A DNA stretch of 64,000 nt from assembly GCF_025717065.2 (NCBI RefSeq), contig NZ_JAOVZO020000017.1, forward strand, positions 496,001 through 560,000. Direction: 5' to 3'. The notes under the pieces are model-generated. The model was not told the origin of the DNA, did no database searches, and saw only the letters and a program-made list of their open reading frames with translations. Positions 51,860 through 61,424 of this stretch are shown piece by piece. Each line of letters starts with the position of its first letter. Position 1 is the first letter of the stretch. The position numbers were made by a program, and so were the translations under genes. The stretch comes from Tahibacter soli. GTDB lineage: Bacteria; Pseudomonadota; Gammaproteobacteria; Xanthomonadales; Rhodanobacteraceae.

Positions 51860-54790
51860 GTGACGCGGCGCGCGTTTCGAATCGATCGCGGCAAGGGAAT
51901 GCTGCTGGCGGCGCTGTGCGCGGCGCCGTTTTCGTACGCGCGCGCGCAGCCTGCGCCGGAGCCGGCTGCGACGGCCGGTATCGAATATCGCATCGCCTCC
52001 GGGGCGCTCGCCGACGCGCTGACCGCGTTCGCGCGGCAAAGCGGCCTGCAGATCCTGTTCGACGCGCAACTCGTGTCGGGCCGCCGCAGCGACGGCATCG
52101 ACGTGCGCGCGTCGGCGCGCGATGCGCTGACCGCGCTGCTTGCCGGCAGCGGGCTCGTCGCCGAACCGGTCAACGCGAACACCTACGTGCTCAAGCCGCA
52201 GCCGCGGCCGGCCGCGCCGAAGATCGCGCGCGCGCCGTCGCGCGCGCCCGAGGCGGCGCCGGCGACGACCTCGCTGCTGCCGGTGCAGGTGACCGGCTCG
52301 CATATTCGCCGTGCCGAATGGGAGAGCGCGTCGCCGATCAGCGTGATCACGCGCGAGGAGATCGAGCGCAGCGGTTTGCGCACGCTCGTGGACGTGCTGC
52401 GCACGCAGCCCGGCATCGAAGTGGCGATGCGTCCGGAAGTGATGGCGGCGTCGCCGGCCGCCAACTACGCGTACGGCGGCGCGGCCGGCGCGTCGACGGT
52501 CGGCATGCGCGGCCTGGGCGCGCGCGCGACGCTGGTGCTCGTCGACGGCCGCCGCATCGCGCCCTACGCGCTGACGCTCGGCGGCGCGGGGCAGGTGGTC
52601 GACCTCAACGCGATTCCGGTCGGCCTCGTCGAGCGCGTGGAAATCCTGCGCGACGGCGCGTCCGCGATCTACGGCGCCGATGCGATCGGCGGCGTCGTCA
52701 ACATCATTCTGCGCCGTTCGTTCGACGGCGCGCAGGTGGCGTTCGACTACGGCGTTTCCGGCCGGGGCGACGCGCATCGCCGCGGCGCCTCGGCGACGCT
52801 CGGCGGCGACGACGGCGCGTCGCGCATCTTCATGCATGCCGACTGGTCCGAGCGCGACCCCGTCACCGGTTCGCAGCGCGACTGGTACACGCTCGACCGG
52901 CGCTCGCACGGCCTGGGCGACAATCGCAGCCTGTATTCGTTTCCCGGCAACTATCTGTATCTCGACGACAAGGACCAGGTGCGGATCGCGCCGCTGCCCG
53001 GCTGCGCGCCGCAACTGCTCGACGAGGACGGCCTGTGCCGTCTCGATGAGGCAAAGTATACGACCATACAGACGAGCCAGACGGTCAAGTCGCTGTTCGT
53101 GCGCGCGAGCCGGGACGTCGGTGCCGCGACCGAGCTGCACGTCGACCTGCGCTTGTCGGACGTCGACCAGCGCCAGGAGGCCGCGCCGTTCGCGGCGACG
53201 TTCTCGATTCCGCCCGGTGTCGCCGGCAGTCCCAATCCCGACTCACCGGTGATCGTGCTGTACTCGTTCGCCGACGTCGGCTCGATTCGCGAGGCGACGC
53301 AATCGCTCACGCGCGCGCTCAATGTCGGCGCGAAGGGAGCGTTCGACAACTGGCAGTGGAACGCCGACCTGTCGCTGCAGGGCAACACCGTGACCGATCG
53401 CATCGACGGTTTCCTGAAGCCGAGCGAGGCGCTGCGCCTGTTCGTCGCCGGCGACTATCGTTTCGGCGGGCCCAACTCGGCCGAGGCGCTCGCGATGCTG
53501 TCGCCGTCGCTGCTGCGCAAGGGGCGCTCGTCGCTGTCCGAATTCGTCGCGAGCGCGAGCGGCCCGGTGTGGGAGATGCCCGCCGGCACGGCGATGCTCG
53601 GCCTCGGCGCCGAGGCGCGCCATGCGCGCGTCAAGGACGTGCCCGATCCGCTCCTGCGGTCGGACGACCGCCTGTTCGGCGAACGCAGCTACGTTCAGCG
53701 CGCGAGCAGCAACAGCGCTGCGGCCTACGCCGAACTCGAGCTGCCGATGACGCGCAAGCTGACCGGCGAGGTCGCGTGGCGCTTCGATCGCAGCCAGAGC
53801 GTCGGTTCGGCCGTCTCGCCGAAGCTCGGATTGCGCTGGCGCGCGACCAACTCGCTGCTGCTGCGTGCGACCGCCGCCGAAGGCTACCGTCCGCCGACGC
53901 TGCTCGACCTGAATCGTCCGACGGTGTTGAGCGAACAGCGCGAGCTGCTCGTGCCGGCGCAGCTCGGACCGTGCGCCGACCCGGTCGATGCGCAGCCGCT
54001 CGCCGAGGCCGGCAGCGTGCAGTGCCGCCTGCGGATCTTTTCGGCCAGCAATCCCAAAGGACTCAAGGCCGAAACCTCGCGCAGCCACACGATCGGCTTC
54101 GTCTATGCGCCGAACGACGATTTCAGCGTCGGCATCGACCTGTACGACATCCGGCGCCAACAGGAAATCAGCGTGCTGCCGCTCGAATACGCGCTGCAGC
54201 TGCCTGGCGAATTTCCCGGGTTTCTGCTGCGCGACGAGGCGGGCCGGCTGCTCGGCCTCAAACGCTATCCGGTCAATCTCGGTCGCACGCAGACGCGCGG
54301 CGTCGACGTCGCGACGCAGTACCGTTTCCTGCAGAGCGGAAAATCGACGTGGGTCGCACGGTTCGACGCGACCTATGCCGACCGCCGCGAAGCGCAGACA
54401 CGCAACGACGTGCCGCCGATCCGCCTGCTCGGCTACGACTCCAACCCGCGGCTGCGCGCGCGGCTCGGTCTCGATGTCACGCATACGCCGTGGACGGCGA
54501 CGGCGAACGTCACCTACATCGGCGCGTACCGCAACACCAGCTTCGCCGGCGACGAGCTGAGCTGCGCCGGAGCGCCGTCGTCCGAGGCGCTGTGCCGCAC
54601 GCCAGGTTTCGCGACGCTCGATCTCGGCCTGCGCTACGAGGGCTCGCCGCGCTGGAGCGCGGCGTTCAACGTGCTCAACGCGCTCGATCGCGAACCTGTA
54701 TACAACGGGTTGAATTCCGCAAATTACAATATTCTGTTCGACGATCCGGTCGGACGCTATTACTCGCTGACCCTCAACTACCGCTTCTGA
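51860..54790 (+). CDS. TonB-dependent receptor with N-terminal signalling (STN) domain
   Basis: A 976-residue outer-membrane receptor. After the signal peptide (residues 1-30), an STN domain (residues 42-115; IASGALADALTAFARQSGLQ) contacts FecR. The plug domain (VTGSHIRRAEWESASPISVI to GADAIGGVVNIILRR) and a 22-strand barrel follow, ending YYSLTLNYRF with terminal Phe. A Ser-rich VTGSHI box at the plug start is typical of Xanthomonadales receptors. The GTG start is four bases after fecR. The substrate is unknown; the three genes form a closed regulatory loop. The following genes encode secreted proteases, which may supply peptides. Confidence 0.92.
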   Translation: MTRRAFRIDRGKGMLLAALCAAPFSYARAQPAPEPAATAGIEYRIASGALADALTAFARQSGLQILFDAQLVSGRRSDGIDVRASARDALTALLAGSGLVAEPVNANTYVLKPQPRPAAPKIARAPSRAPEAAPATTSLLPVQVTGSHIRRAEWESASPISVITREEIERSGLRTLVDVLRTQPGIEVAMRPEVMAASPAANYAYGGAAGASTVGMRGLGARATLVLVDGRRIAPYALTLGGAGQVVDLNAIPVGLVERVEILRDGASAIYGADAIGGVVNIILRRSFDGAQVAFDYGVSGRGDAHRRGASATLGGDDGASRIFMHADWSERDPVTGSQRDWYTLDRRSHGLGDNRSLYSFPGNYLYLDDKDQVRIAPLPGCAPQLLDEDGLCRLDEAKYTTIQTSQTVKSLFVRASRDVGAATELHVDLRLSDVDQRQEAAPFAATFSIPPGVAGSPNPDSPVIVLYSFADVGSIREATQSLTRALNVGAKGAFDNWQWNADLSLQGNTVTDRIDGFLKPSEALRLFVAGDYRFGGPNSAEALAMLSPSLLRKGRSSLSEFVASASGPVWEMPAGTAMLGLGAEARHARVKDVPDPLLRSDDRLFGERSYVQRASSNSAAAYAELELPMTRKLTGEVAWRFDRSQSVGSAVSPKLGLRWRATNSLLLRATAAEGYRPPTLLDLNRPTVLSEQRELLVPAQLGPCADPVDAQPLAEAGSVQCRLRIFSASNPKGLKAETSRSHTIGFVYAPNDDFSVGIDLYDIRRQQEISVLPLEYALQLPGEFPGFLLRDEAGRLLGLKRYPVNLGRTQTRGVDVATQYRFLQSGKSTWVARFDATYADRREAQTRNDVPPIRLLGYDSNPRLRARLGLDVTHTPWTATANVTYIGAYRNTSFAGDELSCAGAPSSEALCRTPGFATLDLGLRYEGSPRWSAAFNVLNALDREPVYNGLNSANYNILFDDPVGRYYSLTLNYRF

Positions 54791-55044
54791 TCCGCACTCA
54801 GCCCGAAGGCGCATGCCGATTGCGTCCGACGATTGAGAGGGCGTCGTCGCCGATTCGTCCCGAAAGTGCGCGCACTGAACGTCCATGCGCGTCTGTTCAG
54901 TCCACTGCGCCACCGCATCCGTTCGTCCAGGCTGCTCCCTTCGTTCGCCGCTAGATTCCGTGCGTTCTGGTGCGTCCGGGGATGACTCGAGTCCTGCCGC
55001 ATCAGCATTCCCGTGTCGTTGCGCCATTCGTTGCAGGAGTCGAA

Positions 55045-58000
55045 ATGTCTTCGTCGTTCGCAAAAAAATCCCTGGCCGTCGCGGTCGGGCTCGTATTGTC
55101 GGGCTTGTCCCAAGCCGCCACCGTACATACGCGCGCGGTCGCGCCGTCGCCGCCGTCGCCCGCGGCGATCGCCGCCGCCGCCGGCGATAGCAGCCGCCTG
55201 CTGCTGCGTGCCGGCATCGTCGATCCGCTGGCGCAGCGCATCGAGGCGGGTTCGGTCGTCGAGGGCCTCGCCGACGCGCCGGCGCAACCGCGCTACGCGA
55301 TCGTGCAGTTCGGCAAGGCCGGCGCCGACGCGCGCCGCGCGCTCGAGGCGAGCGGCGTGACGTTTCTCGGCTACGTGCCCAACAACGCCTACTACGTGCG
55401 CCTGAACGGCGCCGACCTCGCCGGCGTGCGCAGCGCCGCGGGCGTGCGCTGGGCCGGTGCCGTCGCGCCGGGCCTGAAGATCGATCCGCGCCTGTGGGCG
55501 AGCCGCCGCGCCGAACTCAAGGACCGCGGCGACGCGCGCTACGACATCGAAATCGAAACGTTTCTCGGCGAAGACCCGGCCGTCGTGACGAGCGCGCTGC
55601 GGCGCGCCGTGGCCGACCTCGACATCGCGCACGTCGACGCCGACGCTTCGGCGCCGCGGCGCGTTCGCGTGTCGGTCAGAGCCGGCGACATCGACGCGAC
55701 GCTCGTCGCCGCGAGTGCGCTCGACGCCGTGCAGTTCGTCGCGCCGTGGGCCGAGCCCAAGCTGATGAACGCGGGCTCGATCGGTGCGATCCAGGGCAAT
55801 GCGACCGCGGCCTGCGCCGGCACCGGTGCGGTCTGCGGCCCGACGCCGCTGTGGGATCACCAGCTGTTCGGCACCGGCCAGATCGTCGCCGTCGCCGACT
55901 CCGGCCTCGACGCGGACGAAGCGTGGTTCACGACGCTCGACCGCGGCACCGGCACGCCGACGACCGCGATCACGCCGGGCAGCTCGCCGGTGCCGCCGGC
56001 GACCGGCGCGACGTTCGCGAACAACAAGGTGTTCGCGTATTGGGTGCAGCCCGGCGCGACCGCCGGCGACAACAACCGCACGTGCCGCCCGGGCGCGGCG
56101 CCGACCGGATTCCACGGCACCCACGTCAACGGCACGGTCGCGGGCGACGCGGCCGGTACGTTCGGCGCCAACAACTATGTCGCGTCGACGCCGCTCGCCG
56201 CGAACCACGATCTCGCCGACGGCATGGCGCCGAACGCGCAGCTGCTGTTCCAGGACATCGGCAACGACACCAGCGGCTGCCTGCAGATCAACGACTGGCC
56301 GAACACGCTGCGCCAGGCGAACGCCGGCGGCGCGCGCATCCACAGCAACAGCTGGGGCGGCCAGACGTTCGGCGCGTACGAATCGCGCGACGTCGACGTC
56401 GATACCGTCACGCGCGAGAAGGAAGACCTGCTCGTCGTGATCGCCGCCGGCAATGACGGCGACCTGACCGCCGCGGAGGGCTGCCCGGCCGCGAACGTCG
56501 TCGGCAGCGTGTGCATCACGTCGATCGGTTCGCCCGGCAACGCGAAGAACGCGCTGACCGTCGGCGCGCTGCTGCACGCGGGCACGACGACGCTGCAGGC
56601 GTTCTCCAGCCGCGGTCCGACGACCGACGGCCGCATCAAGCCCGACATCATGGCGCCTGGCACGTCGATCGTATCGGCGGCCGGCGACGCCACGATCACC
56701 GCGACGATCCAGGCGCCGGTGACGAGCACGAAGAGCGGCACGTCGATGGCGACGCCGACGATTGCCGGCAACACGGCGCTCGTGCGCCAGTTCTTCACCG
56801 AGGGCTTCTATCCGCGCGGCGCGCGCAACGCCGACGACGCGCTCAATCCGAGCGGCATGGCGATGAAGGCCGTGCTGATCAACGGCACGCGCGTCCTCGA
56901 CAACTGGCCGAGCATGGACACCGGCTGGGGCCGCGCGTGGCTCGACGGCAATCTGTGGTTCGCCAACACGCTCGCCGGCGGCGACGACACGCGCCGCCTG
57001 CGCCTGTTCGAGCGCACGAACGCGAGCGGCCTTGCGACCGGCGACAGCAACAGCTACACGATCGCCAACGTGCAGGCCGGCGCCGAACTGCGCGCGACGC
57101 TGACGTGGTACGACCTGCCGGGCGTGCCCGGCGCGGCCGCATCGCTCGTCAACAATCTCGATCTCGAAGTGACCGGTCCGGGCGGCACCGTGTACCGCGG
57201 CAACGTGTTCGCGGCCGGCGTCTCGACGACCGGCGGCGCGGCCGACGCGGTCAACACCGTCGAGCAGGTGCGCCTCGCCGCGCCGGCCGCCGGCAGCTAC
57301 ACGTTCCGCGTGATCGGCGCGTCGGTGCCGGGCAACGGCGCCGAGCTGTCCGAACGCCAGGGCTACGCGCTCGCGGTGTCCGGCGCGTTCGGCCTGCCGG
57401 ACGGTCCGGCGTTCGCCGCGCCGACGAGCCTTGCCATCGCGAGCAACAACGCCTCGGGTATCGGCGTCGGCTTCGCCGCCGCGGGCGGCGCGCAGGGCTT
57501 CCAGCTGTACCGCGCGAACGGCACGTGCGCGACCGCGGCGGCAGGCGATTTCCGCCTCGTCGCGACCGGCGCCGCGGCGCCGCTCGTCGACGACCGCACG
57601 ACCGGCGGTTTCCAGTACGCCTACAAGGTGCGCGGCGTCAGCAACGACGTCGAAGGCACGGCGTCGGCGTGCATCGACGTGACATCGGCCGACACGTGCA
57701 GCCTGATGCCGAGCGCGTTCGGCATCACCGGCGCGAACGGCCGCGGCGCGACCTGCGGCGTGACCGTGAACTGGGCCGCCAGCCAGTCGTCGTGCCCGGC
57801 GTCGAGCGCGATCACGTACAAGGTGCTGCGCAGCGATTCCCCGGCGTTCACCGCGCCGCAGACGATCATCGCCAACCTCGCGAGCCCGACCTGGACCGAC
57901 ACCGGCGTCGTCAACGGCCATCCGTACTTCTATCGCACCGTCGCGACCGATGCGTTCGGCAACGAGCGCACGTCGGGCGTCGTCGGCACGACGCCGAGCG

Positions 58001-58626
58001 GCGCGCCGGGTCCGGACCCGCGCCGCTACCTCGACGACGCCGACACGAAGGTCTACGCCAAGCTCGAAGGTTCGTGGATCATCGCCGATACCGCGGCGGC
58101 CGACGGCACGCACAGCTATCACACGGGCCCCGACGGCTCGGCCAGCCCCAACTGCGCGGCGCTGCGCACCGAGAAGCTCGCGGTGACGGCCAATTCGGTG
58201 CTGAGCTACAACGCGCGCTACAACCTCGAGTCGGAGTGGGACGGCGTGGTCGTCGAAATCTCGACCGACGACGGCGCGACCTGGAACGATCTGCCGCCGG
58301 CCGGCGGCTATCCGTCGACGTTCGCGCAGACCGGCAGTCCGCCGGGCAACCTGTGCGGCTATGCCGCGACGCACGGCGCGTTCAACGGCGCGACCACCGC
58401 GGCGTCGAACGCGGGTCCGAACGAAACGCCGCCGGCGAACGTCGTGTTCAAGCCGTTCACGAGCAGCCTCGCCGCGTATGCGGGACAGAACGTGATCGTG
58501 CGCTGGCGCGTATCGAGCGACGCGAACACCGACTTTGGCGGCTTCTGGCTCGATACGGTGCGCATCGGCGACGCCGACATCGTGTTCGACGACGGCTTCG
58601 AAACGTCGAACTACGTCTGTCATTGA
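55045..58626 (+). CDS. Secreted subtilisin-like (S8) protease, KP-43-like, with DGFE tail
   Basis: A 1193-residue exported protease. Signal peptide (SLAVAVGLVLSGLSQAA) is followed by an inhibitor-like prodomain (to about 260). The S8 catalytic domain has Asp285 (IVAVADSGLD), His357 (GFHGTHVNGTVAG) and Ser567 (KSGTSMATPTIAG). A beta-sandwich of KP-43 type follows (ATLTWYDLPGVPGAAASLVN), then two Fn3-like modules (700-1000) and a concanavalin-like region. The last residues are ADIVFDDGFETSNYVCH. ATG at 55045 follows GGAG and starts the signal peptide. A strong terminator follows. It probably degrades external proteins. Confidence 0.9.
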   Translation: MSSSFAKKSLAVAVGLVLSGLSQAATVHTRAVAPSPPSPAAIAAAAGDSSRLLLRAGIVDPLAQRIEAGSVVEGLADAPAQPRYAIVQFGKAGADARRALEASGVTFLGYVPNNAYYVRLNGADLAGVRSAAGVRWAGAVAPGLKIDPRLWASRRAELKDRGDARYDIEIETFLGEDPAVVTSALRRAVADLDIAHVDADASAPRRVRVSVRAGDIDATLVAASALDAVQFVAPWAEPKLMNAGSIGAIQGNATAACAGTGAVCGPTPLWDHQLFGTGQIVAVADSGLDADEAWFTTLDRGTGTPTTAITPGSSPVPPATGATFANNKVFAYWVQPGATAGDNNRTCRPGAAPTGFHGTHVNGTVAGDAAGTFGANNYVASTPLAANHDLADGMAPNAQLLFQDIGNDTSGCLQINDWPNTLRQANAGGARIHSNSWGGQTFGAYESRDVDVDTVTREKEDLLVVIAAGNDGDLTAAEGCPAANVVGSVCITSIGSPGNAKNALTVGALLHAGTTTLQAFSSRGPTTDGRIKPDIMAPGTSIVSAAGDATITATIQAPVTSTKSGTSMATPTIAGNTALVRQFFTEGFYPRGARNADDALNPSGMAMKAVLINGTRVLDNWPSMDTGWGRAWLDGNLWFANTLAGGDDTRRLRLFERTNASGLATGDSNSYTIANVQAGAELRATLTWYDLPGVPGAAASLVNNLDLEVTGPGGTVYRGNVFAAGVSTTGGAADAVNTVEQVRLAAPAAGSYTFRVIGASVPGNGAELSERQGYALAVSGAFGLPDGPAFAAPTSLAIASNNASGIGVGFAAAGGAQGFQLYRANGTCATAAAGDFRLVATGAAAPLVDDRTTGGFQYAYKVRGVSNDVEGTASACIDVTSADTCSLMPSAFGITGANGRGATCGVTVNWAASQSSCPASSAITYKVLRSDSPAFTAPQTIIANLASPTWTDTGVVNGHPYFYRTVATDAFGNERTSGVVGTTPSGAPGPDPRRYLDDADTKVYAKLEGSWIIADTAAADGTHSYHTGPDGSASPNCAALRTEKLAVTANSVLSYNARYNLESEWDGVVVEISTDDGATWNDLPPAGGYPSTFAQTGSPPGNLCGYAATHGAFNGATTAASNAGPNETPPANVVFKPFTSSLAAYAGQNVIVRWRVSSDANTDFGGFWLDTVRIGDADIVFDDGFETSNYVCH

Positions 58627-58644
58627 AAGTGGCGTGGTAAATAA

Positions 58645-58680
58645 CCGGGCGGCGGCAAGGTTCGCCGCCCGGTTTTTTTT
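58645..58680 (+). terminator. Intrinsic terminator after the subtilase
   Basis: Perfect 10-base arms CCGGGCGGCG (58645-58654) and CGCCGCCCGG (58663-58672), followed by eight Ts (58673-58680). This is the clearest rho-independent terminator in the window and separates the two protease genes. Confidence 0.92.
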
Positions 58681-58694
58681 GCGTCGGGGGAGAT

Positions 58695-60656
58695 ATGCAC
58701 ACGCTCGCATCGACCATGCTGACGGCCGCGCTATGGCTTGCGCCGGCCGTTGCCGCGCAGGCCGCGAACCCGTGGACCGACGCGCCGTCGGCACCGCTGC
58801 CGGCCGGCGGCCCGCAGCCGTCGCGCTACCGTGCCGTCGCACTCGACCTCGCCGCCGTGCGTGCGCAACTCGCCGCGGCGCGCGCGAACGGCGCGGCGAT
58901 CGACCTCGCCTTGCCGCTGCCCGAGGGCGGCGAATCGACGTTCGTACTGGCCGATTCGGGCACGATGCCGGCCCCGCTCGCGCGCAAGTACCCCGACATC
59001 GTCAGCCTCGCCGGCGCCGACGCGAACGGCCGCCGTGCGCGCGTCGACGTCTCGCCGCTCGGTTTTTCCGCGATGGTGTTCGACGCCGACGGCCGCTGGG
59101 TCGTCGTGCCGCAGGCCGGCGACGCCGCGCGGTACGCCGTGTTCCGCGGCGATGCGATGCCCGCGCGCGGGCCGTTCCGCTGCGGCGCGACGGGACCTCT
59201 CCGCTCGACGCTCGCCGAAGCGACGCGCGCGGCCGGCGCGCCGGGGCCGGTGACCGGCACGATGCGGCGCAACTACCGCATCGCGGTCGCCGCGAATTCG
59301 TCGTACGTCGCCGAGGCCGGCGGCGGCACGCGTCCGGGCGGCCTCGCGGCCGTCGTCGCGGCGATCAATCGCGTCAACGAGGTGTACGAGGCCGAGCTTG
59401 CGATCCACATGACGCTCGTGGCGAACAACGATCTCGTGATCTATCCCGATCCGGAAACCGACCCGTATTCGAACGACGAGGACGCGACCTGGCAGAACGG
59501 CCCGAACCTCGACGAGGCGATCGGCAATGCCGCCTACGACATCGGCCACGTGTTCACGACCGCCGGCGGCGGGCTCGCGGGCCTCGGCGTCACCTGCGAG
59601 GAAGGGCGCAAGGCCGAGGGCTCGACCGGCCAGCCGCATCCGGTCGGCGATCCGTTCTTCATCGACTTCGTCGCGCACGAGATCGGCCACCAGTTCGGCG
59701 GCTCGCACACGTTCAACGGCTGCAACAATCAGAGTTTCGGCGCCGAGTACGAGCCGGGCAGCGGCAGCACGATCCAGGCGTACGCCGGCATCTGCGGCGC
59801 GGAAAACCTGCAGGCGACCACCGATCCGTATTTCCACGCGAAAAGCCTGCAGCAGATGACCGACTGGGCCGACGGCGCCGGCGGTACCTGCGCGCAGTCG
59901 CAGCCGAACGCGAACCGCGCGCCGGTGATCGACACGTCGGGGCTGCCCGTCGGCAAGGCGATACCGGCGCTGACCGCGTTCGCGCTGACCGGCAGCGCGA
60001 CCGATCCCGACGGCGACGCGCTGACCTACAGCTGGGAGCAGTACGACCTCGGCGATCCGTCGCCGCTCGGCGCGGGCGACATCGGCAACGGGCCGATCTT
60101 CCGCTCGCTGCCGGCCACGGCGAATCCGACGCGCTACTTCCCGCGCCTGTTGACGGTGCTCGGCGCCGCGTTTCTTCCCGGCGAAGACATGCCGACGACC
60201 ACGCGCGATCTCACGTTCCGCCTGACCGTGCGCGACAACCGCATGCCGGGCGGGCGCAGCGCGAGCGCGCAGGTCGGGCTTTCCGTGATCGGCACGGCCG
60301 GGCCGTTCGCGGTGACGCTGCCCGACATGACGGTGCTGTGGGGCCGCGGCGAAACCCGCAATGTGGGCTGGGACGCTGCGGGCACGCGCGCCGCGCCGAT
60401 CTCGTGCGCGAGCGTCGACATCGCGCTGTCGACCGACGGCGGACTGACGTTCCCGAACGTGCTCGCGACACAGGCGCCGAACGTCGGGCTCGCCTCCGTC
60501 GTCGTGCCGGACGTGCCGGACACGGGCAGGGCGCGCGTGCGCGTGCAATGTTCCACGAATGTGTTCTTCGACATTTCCGACGAGAACTTCCAGATCGCCG
60601 CGACCGGCACGCCCGACCCGCCGGTCGACGCGATTTTCGCCGACGGCTTCGAGTAG
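58695..60656 (+). CDS. Secreted reprolysin-like zinc metalloprotease with DGFE tail
   Basis: A 653-residue exported metalloprotease. Signal peptide (LTAALWLAPAVAAQA) is followed by a prodomain (30-180) with a possible cysteine switch (PFRCGA). The metzincin-type catalytic domain has HEIGHQFGGSH (328-338, HExxHxxGxxH). An Ig/cadherin-like region follows (GSATDPDGDALTYSWEQYD), and the protein ends PPVDAIFADGFE. GGGGAG precedes ATG at 58695. Although adjacent to the subtilase it is behind a strong terminator and needs its own promoter in the 68-base gap, unless there is readthrough. Confidence 0.88.
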   Translation: MHTLASTMLTAALWLAPAVAAQAANPWTDAPSAPLPAGGPQPSRYRAVALDLAAVRAQLAAARANGAAIDLALPLPEGGESTFVLADSGTMPAPLARKYPDIVSLAGADANGRRARVDVSPLGFSAMVFDADGRWVVVPQAGDAARYAVFRGDAMPARGPFRCGATGPLRSTLAEATRAAGAPGPVTGTMRRNYRIAVAANSSYVAEAGGGTRPGGLAAVVAAINRVNEVYEAELAIHMTLVANNDLVIYPDPETDPYSNDEDATWQNGPNLDEAIGNAAYDIGHVFTTAGGGLAGLGVTCEEGRKAEGSTGQPHPVGDPFFIDFVAHEIGHQFGGSHTFNGCNNQSFGAEYEPGSGSTIQAYAGICGAENLQATTDPYFHAKSLQQMTDWADGAGGTCAQSQPNANRAPVIDTSGLPVGKAIPALTAFALTGSATDPDGDALTYSWEQYDLGDPSPLGAGDIGNGPIFRSLPATANPTRYFPRLLTVLGAAFLPGEDMPTTTRDLTFRLTVRDNRMPGGRSASAQVGLSVIGTAGPFAVTLPDMTVLWGRGETRNVGWDAAGTRAAPISCASVDIALSTDGGLTFPNVLATQAPNVGLASVVVPDVPDTGRARVRVQCSTNVFFDISDENFQIAATGTPDPPVDAIFADGFE

Positions 60657-60669
60657 CCGGCCGGCGGCG

Positions 60670-61056
60670 TCAGTCCGGCGCCGCCAGCCGGTTCAACGTG
60701 CGCAGCATGCCGACGAACGCGTCGACGTCGAGTCGCACGTGATGTTCGCGGCCCGACTTCTCGATCGTCACGAGCCCTTCGGCTTCGAGCCGTCGCAGGT
60801 GGTACGACGTCAGCGCGAGCGTGGATTCGGTCAGCGTCGCGATGTCGCCGACGCTCATGGCCGGGTACGTCGACAAGAGCGACAGCGTCGCGCAGCGCAG
60901 CGGGCTTGCGAGCACCGTGGCGAGATTCGACTGCCGGTTCGCGTCGTCCATCACACGGCGCAGCCGCGCGGCGTCGAATTGCGCCACTCTGACGCGGGCG
61001 CCGTTGCCGCTCCTTGCGTTCCCGCGCGCGTCCGCGGCGGGCATTTTCGCTTCCAT
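60670..61056 (-). CDS. ArsR-like winged-helix regulator
   Basis: A 128-residue protein with a helix-turn-helix near residues 50-110: VLASPLRCATLSLLSTYPAM, then SVGDIATLTESTLALTSYHL and RRLEAEGLVTIEKSGREHHV. The N-terminal 35 residues are Arg/Ala-rich. There are no metal-binding cysteines. ATG at 61056 is chosen; a GTG at 61071 is also possible. It is convergent with the metalloprotease gene (13-base gap) and divergent from the ECF cassette, which may be its target. Confidence 0.78.
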   Translation of the reverse strand: MEAKMPAADARGNARSGNGARVRVAQFDAARLRRVMDDANRQSNLATVLASPLRCATLSLLSTYPAMSVGDIATLTESTLALTSYHLRRLEAEGLVTIEKSGREHHVRLDVDAFVGMLRTLNRLAAPD

Positions 61057-61424
61057 TGAAAACAGTTCCACGGATGGGGCCGGCTCATTTCAGACAATGC
61101 GCGGCCCGCGTTCAATACGCCACCGTCACGTTCGACGCCGATTTGATGCGTTCCGAACGCGCTGCGAATACGCGCCGGGACCGCGTCGCGCGTCCGGGCC
61201 TCCTGTCCGATCCGACAGGTGGGCGGGCACATCGGCGTCTCACGGCGAGAGAATTGCGCGTCTGCCGTCACCTGCTATCCATGGCTACGATCAGCGAACC
61301 TGTCTGCGCCCTGCCCGAAACCGCCTTGCGCGGCGCGATCGCGCGCCTCGCGGCGGCTGGCGGCGCCCAAGCGCGGATGGCTATACTGCCCACGGGATCT
61401 CGCCCCCGCGGACCGCGTAGCGCC
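61057..61424. other. Divergent intergenic region with dyad, possible longer sigma N-terminus
   Basis: About 370 bases without a firm gene. A dyad CCTGTC-N6-GACAGG lies at 61202-61219. An in-frame ATG at 61281 would extend the following sigma factor by 48 residues of Ala/Arg-rich sequence, which I regard as non-coding. A -10-like TATACT at 61382-61387 lies 37 bases before the chosen sigma start, supporting the shorter form. Confidence 0.45.

Noticed and set aside
54791-55044. Small gene or RNA between the TonB receptor and the subtilase
   Set aside because: Only a 12-base palindrome (AGTGCGCGCACT, 54865-54876) and no convincing coding frame or terminator were found; the region probably just holds the subtilase promoter.
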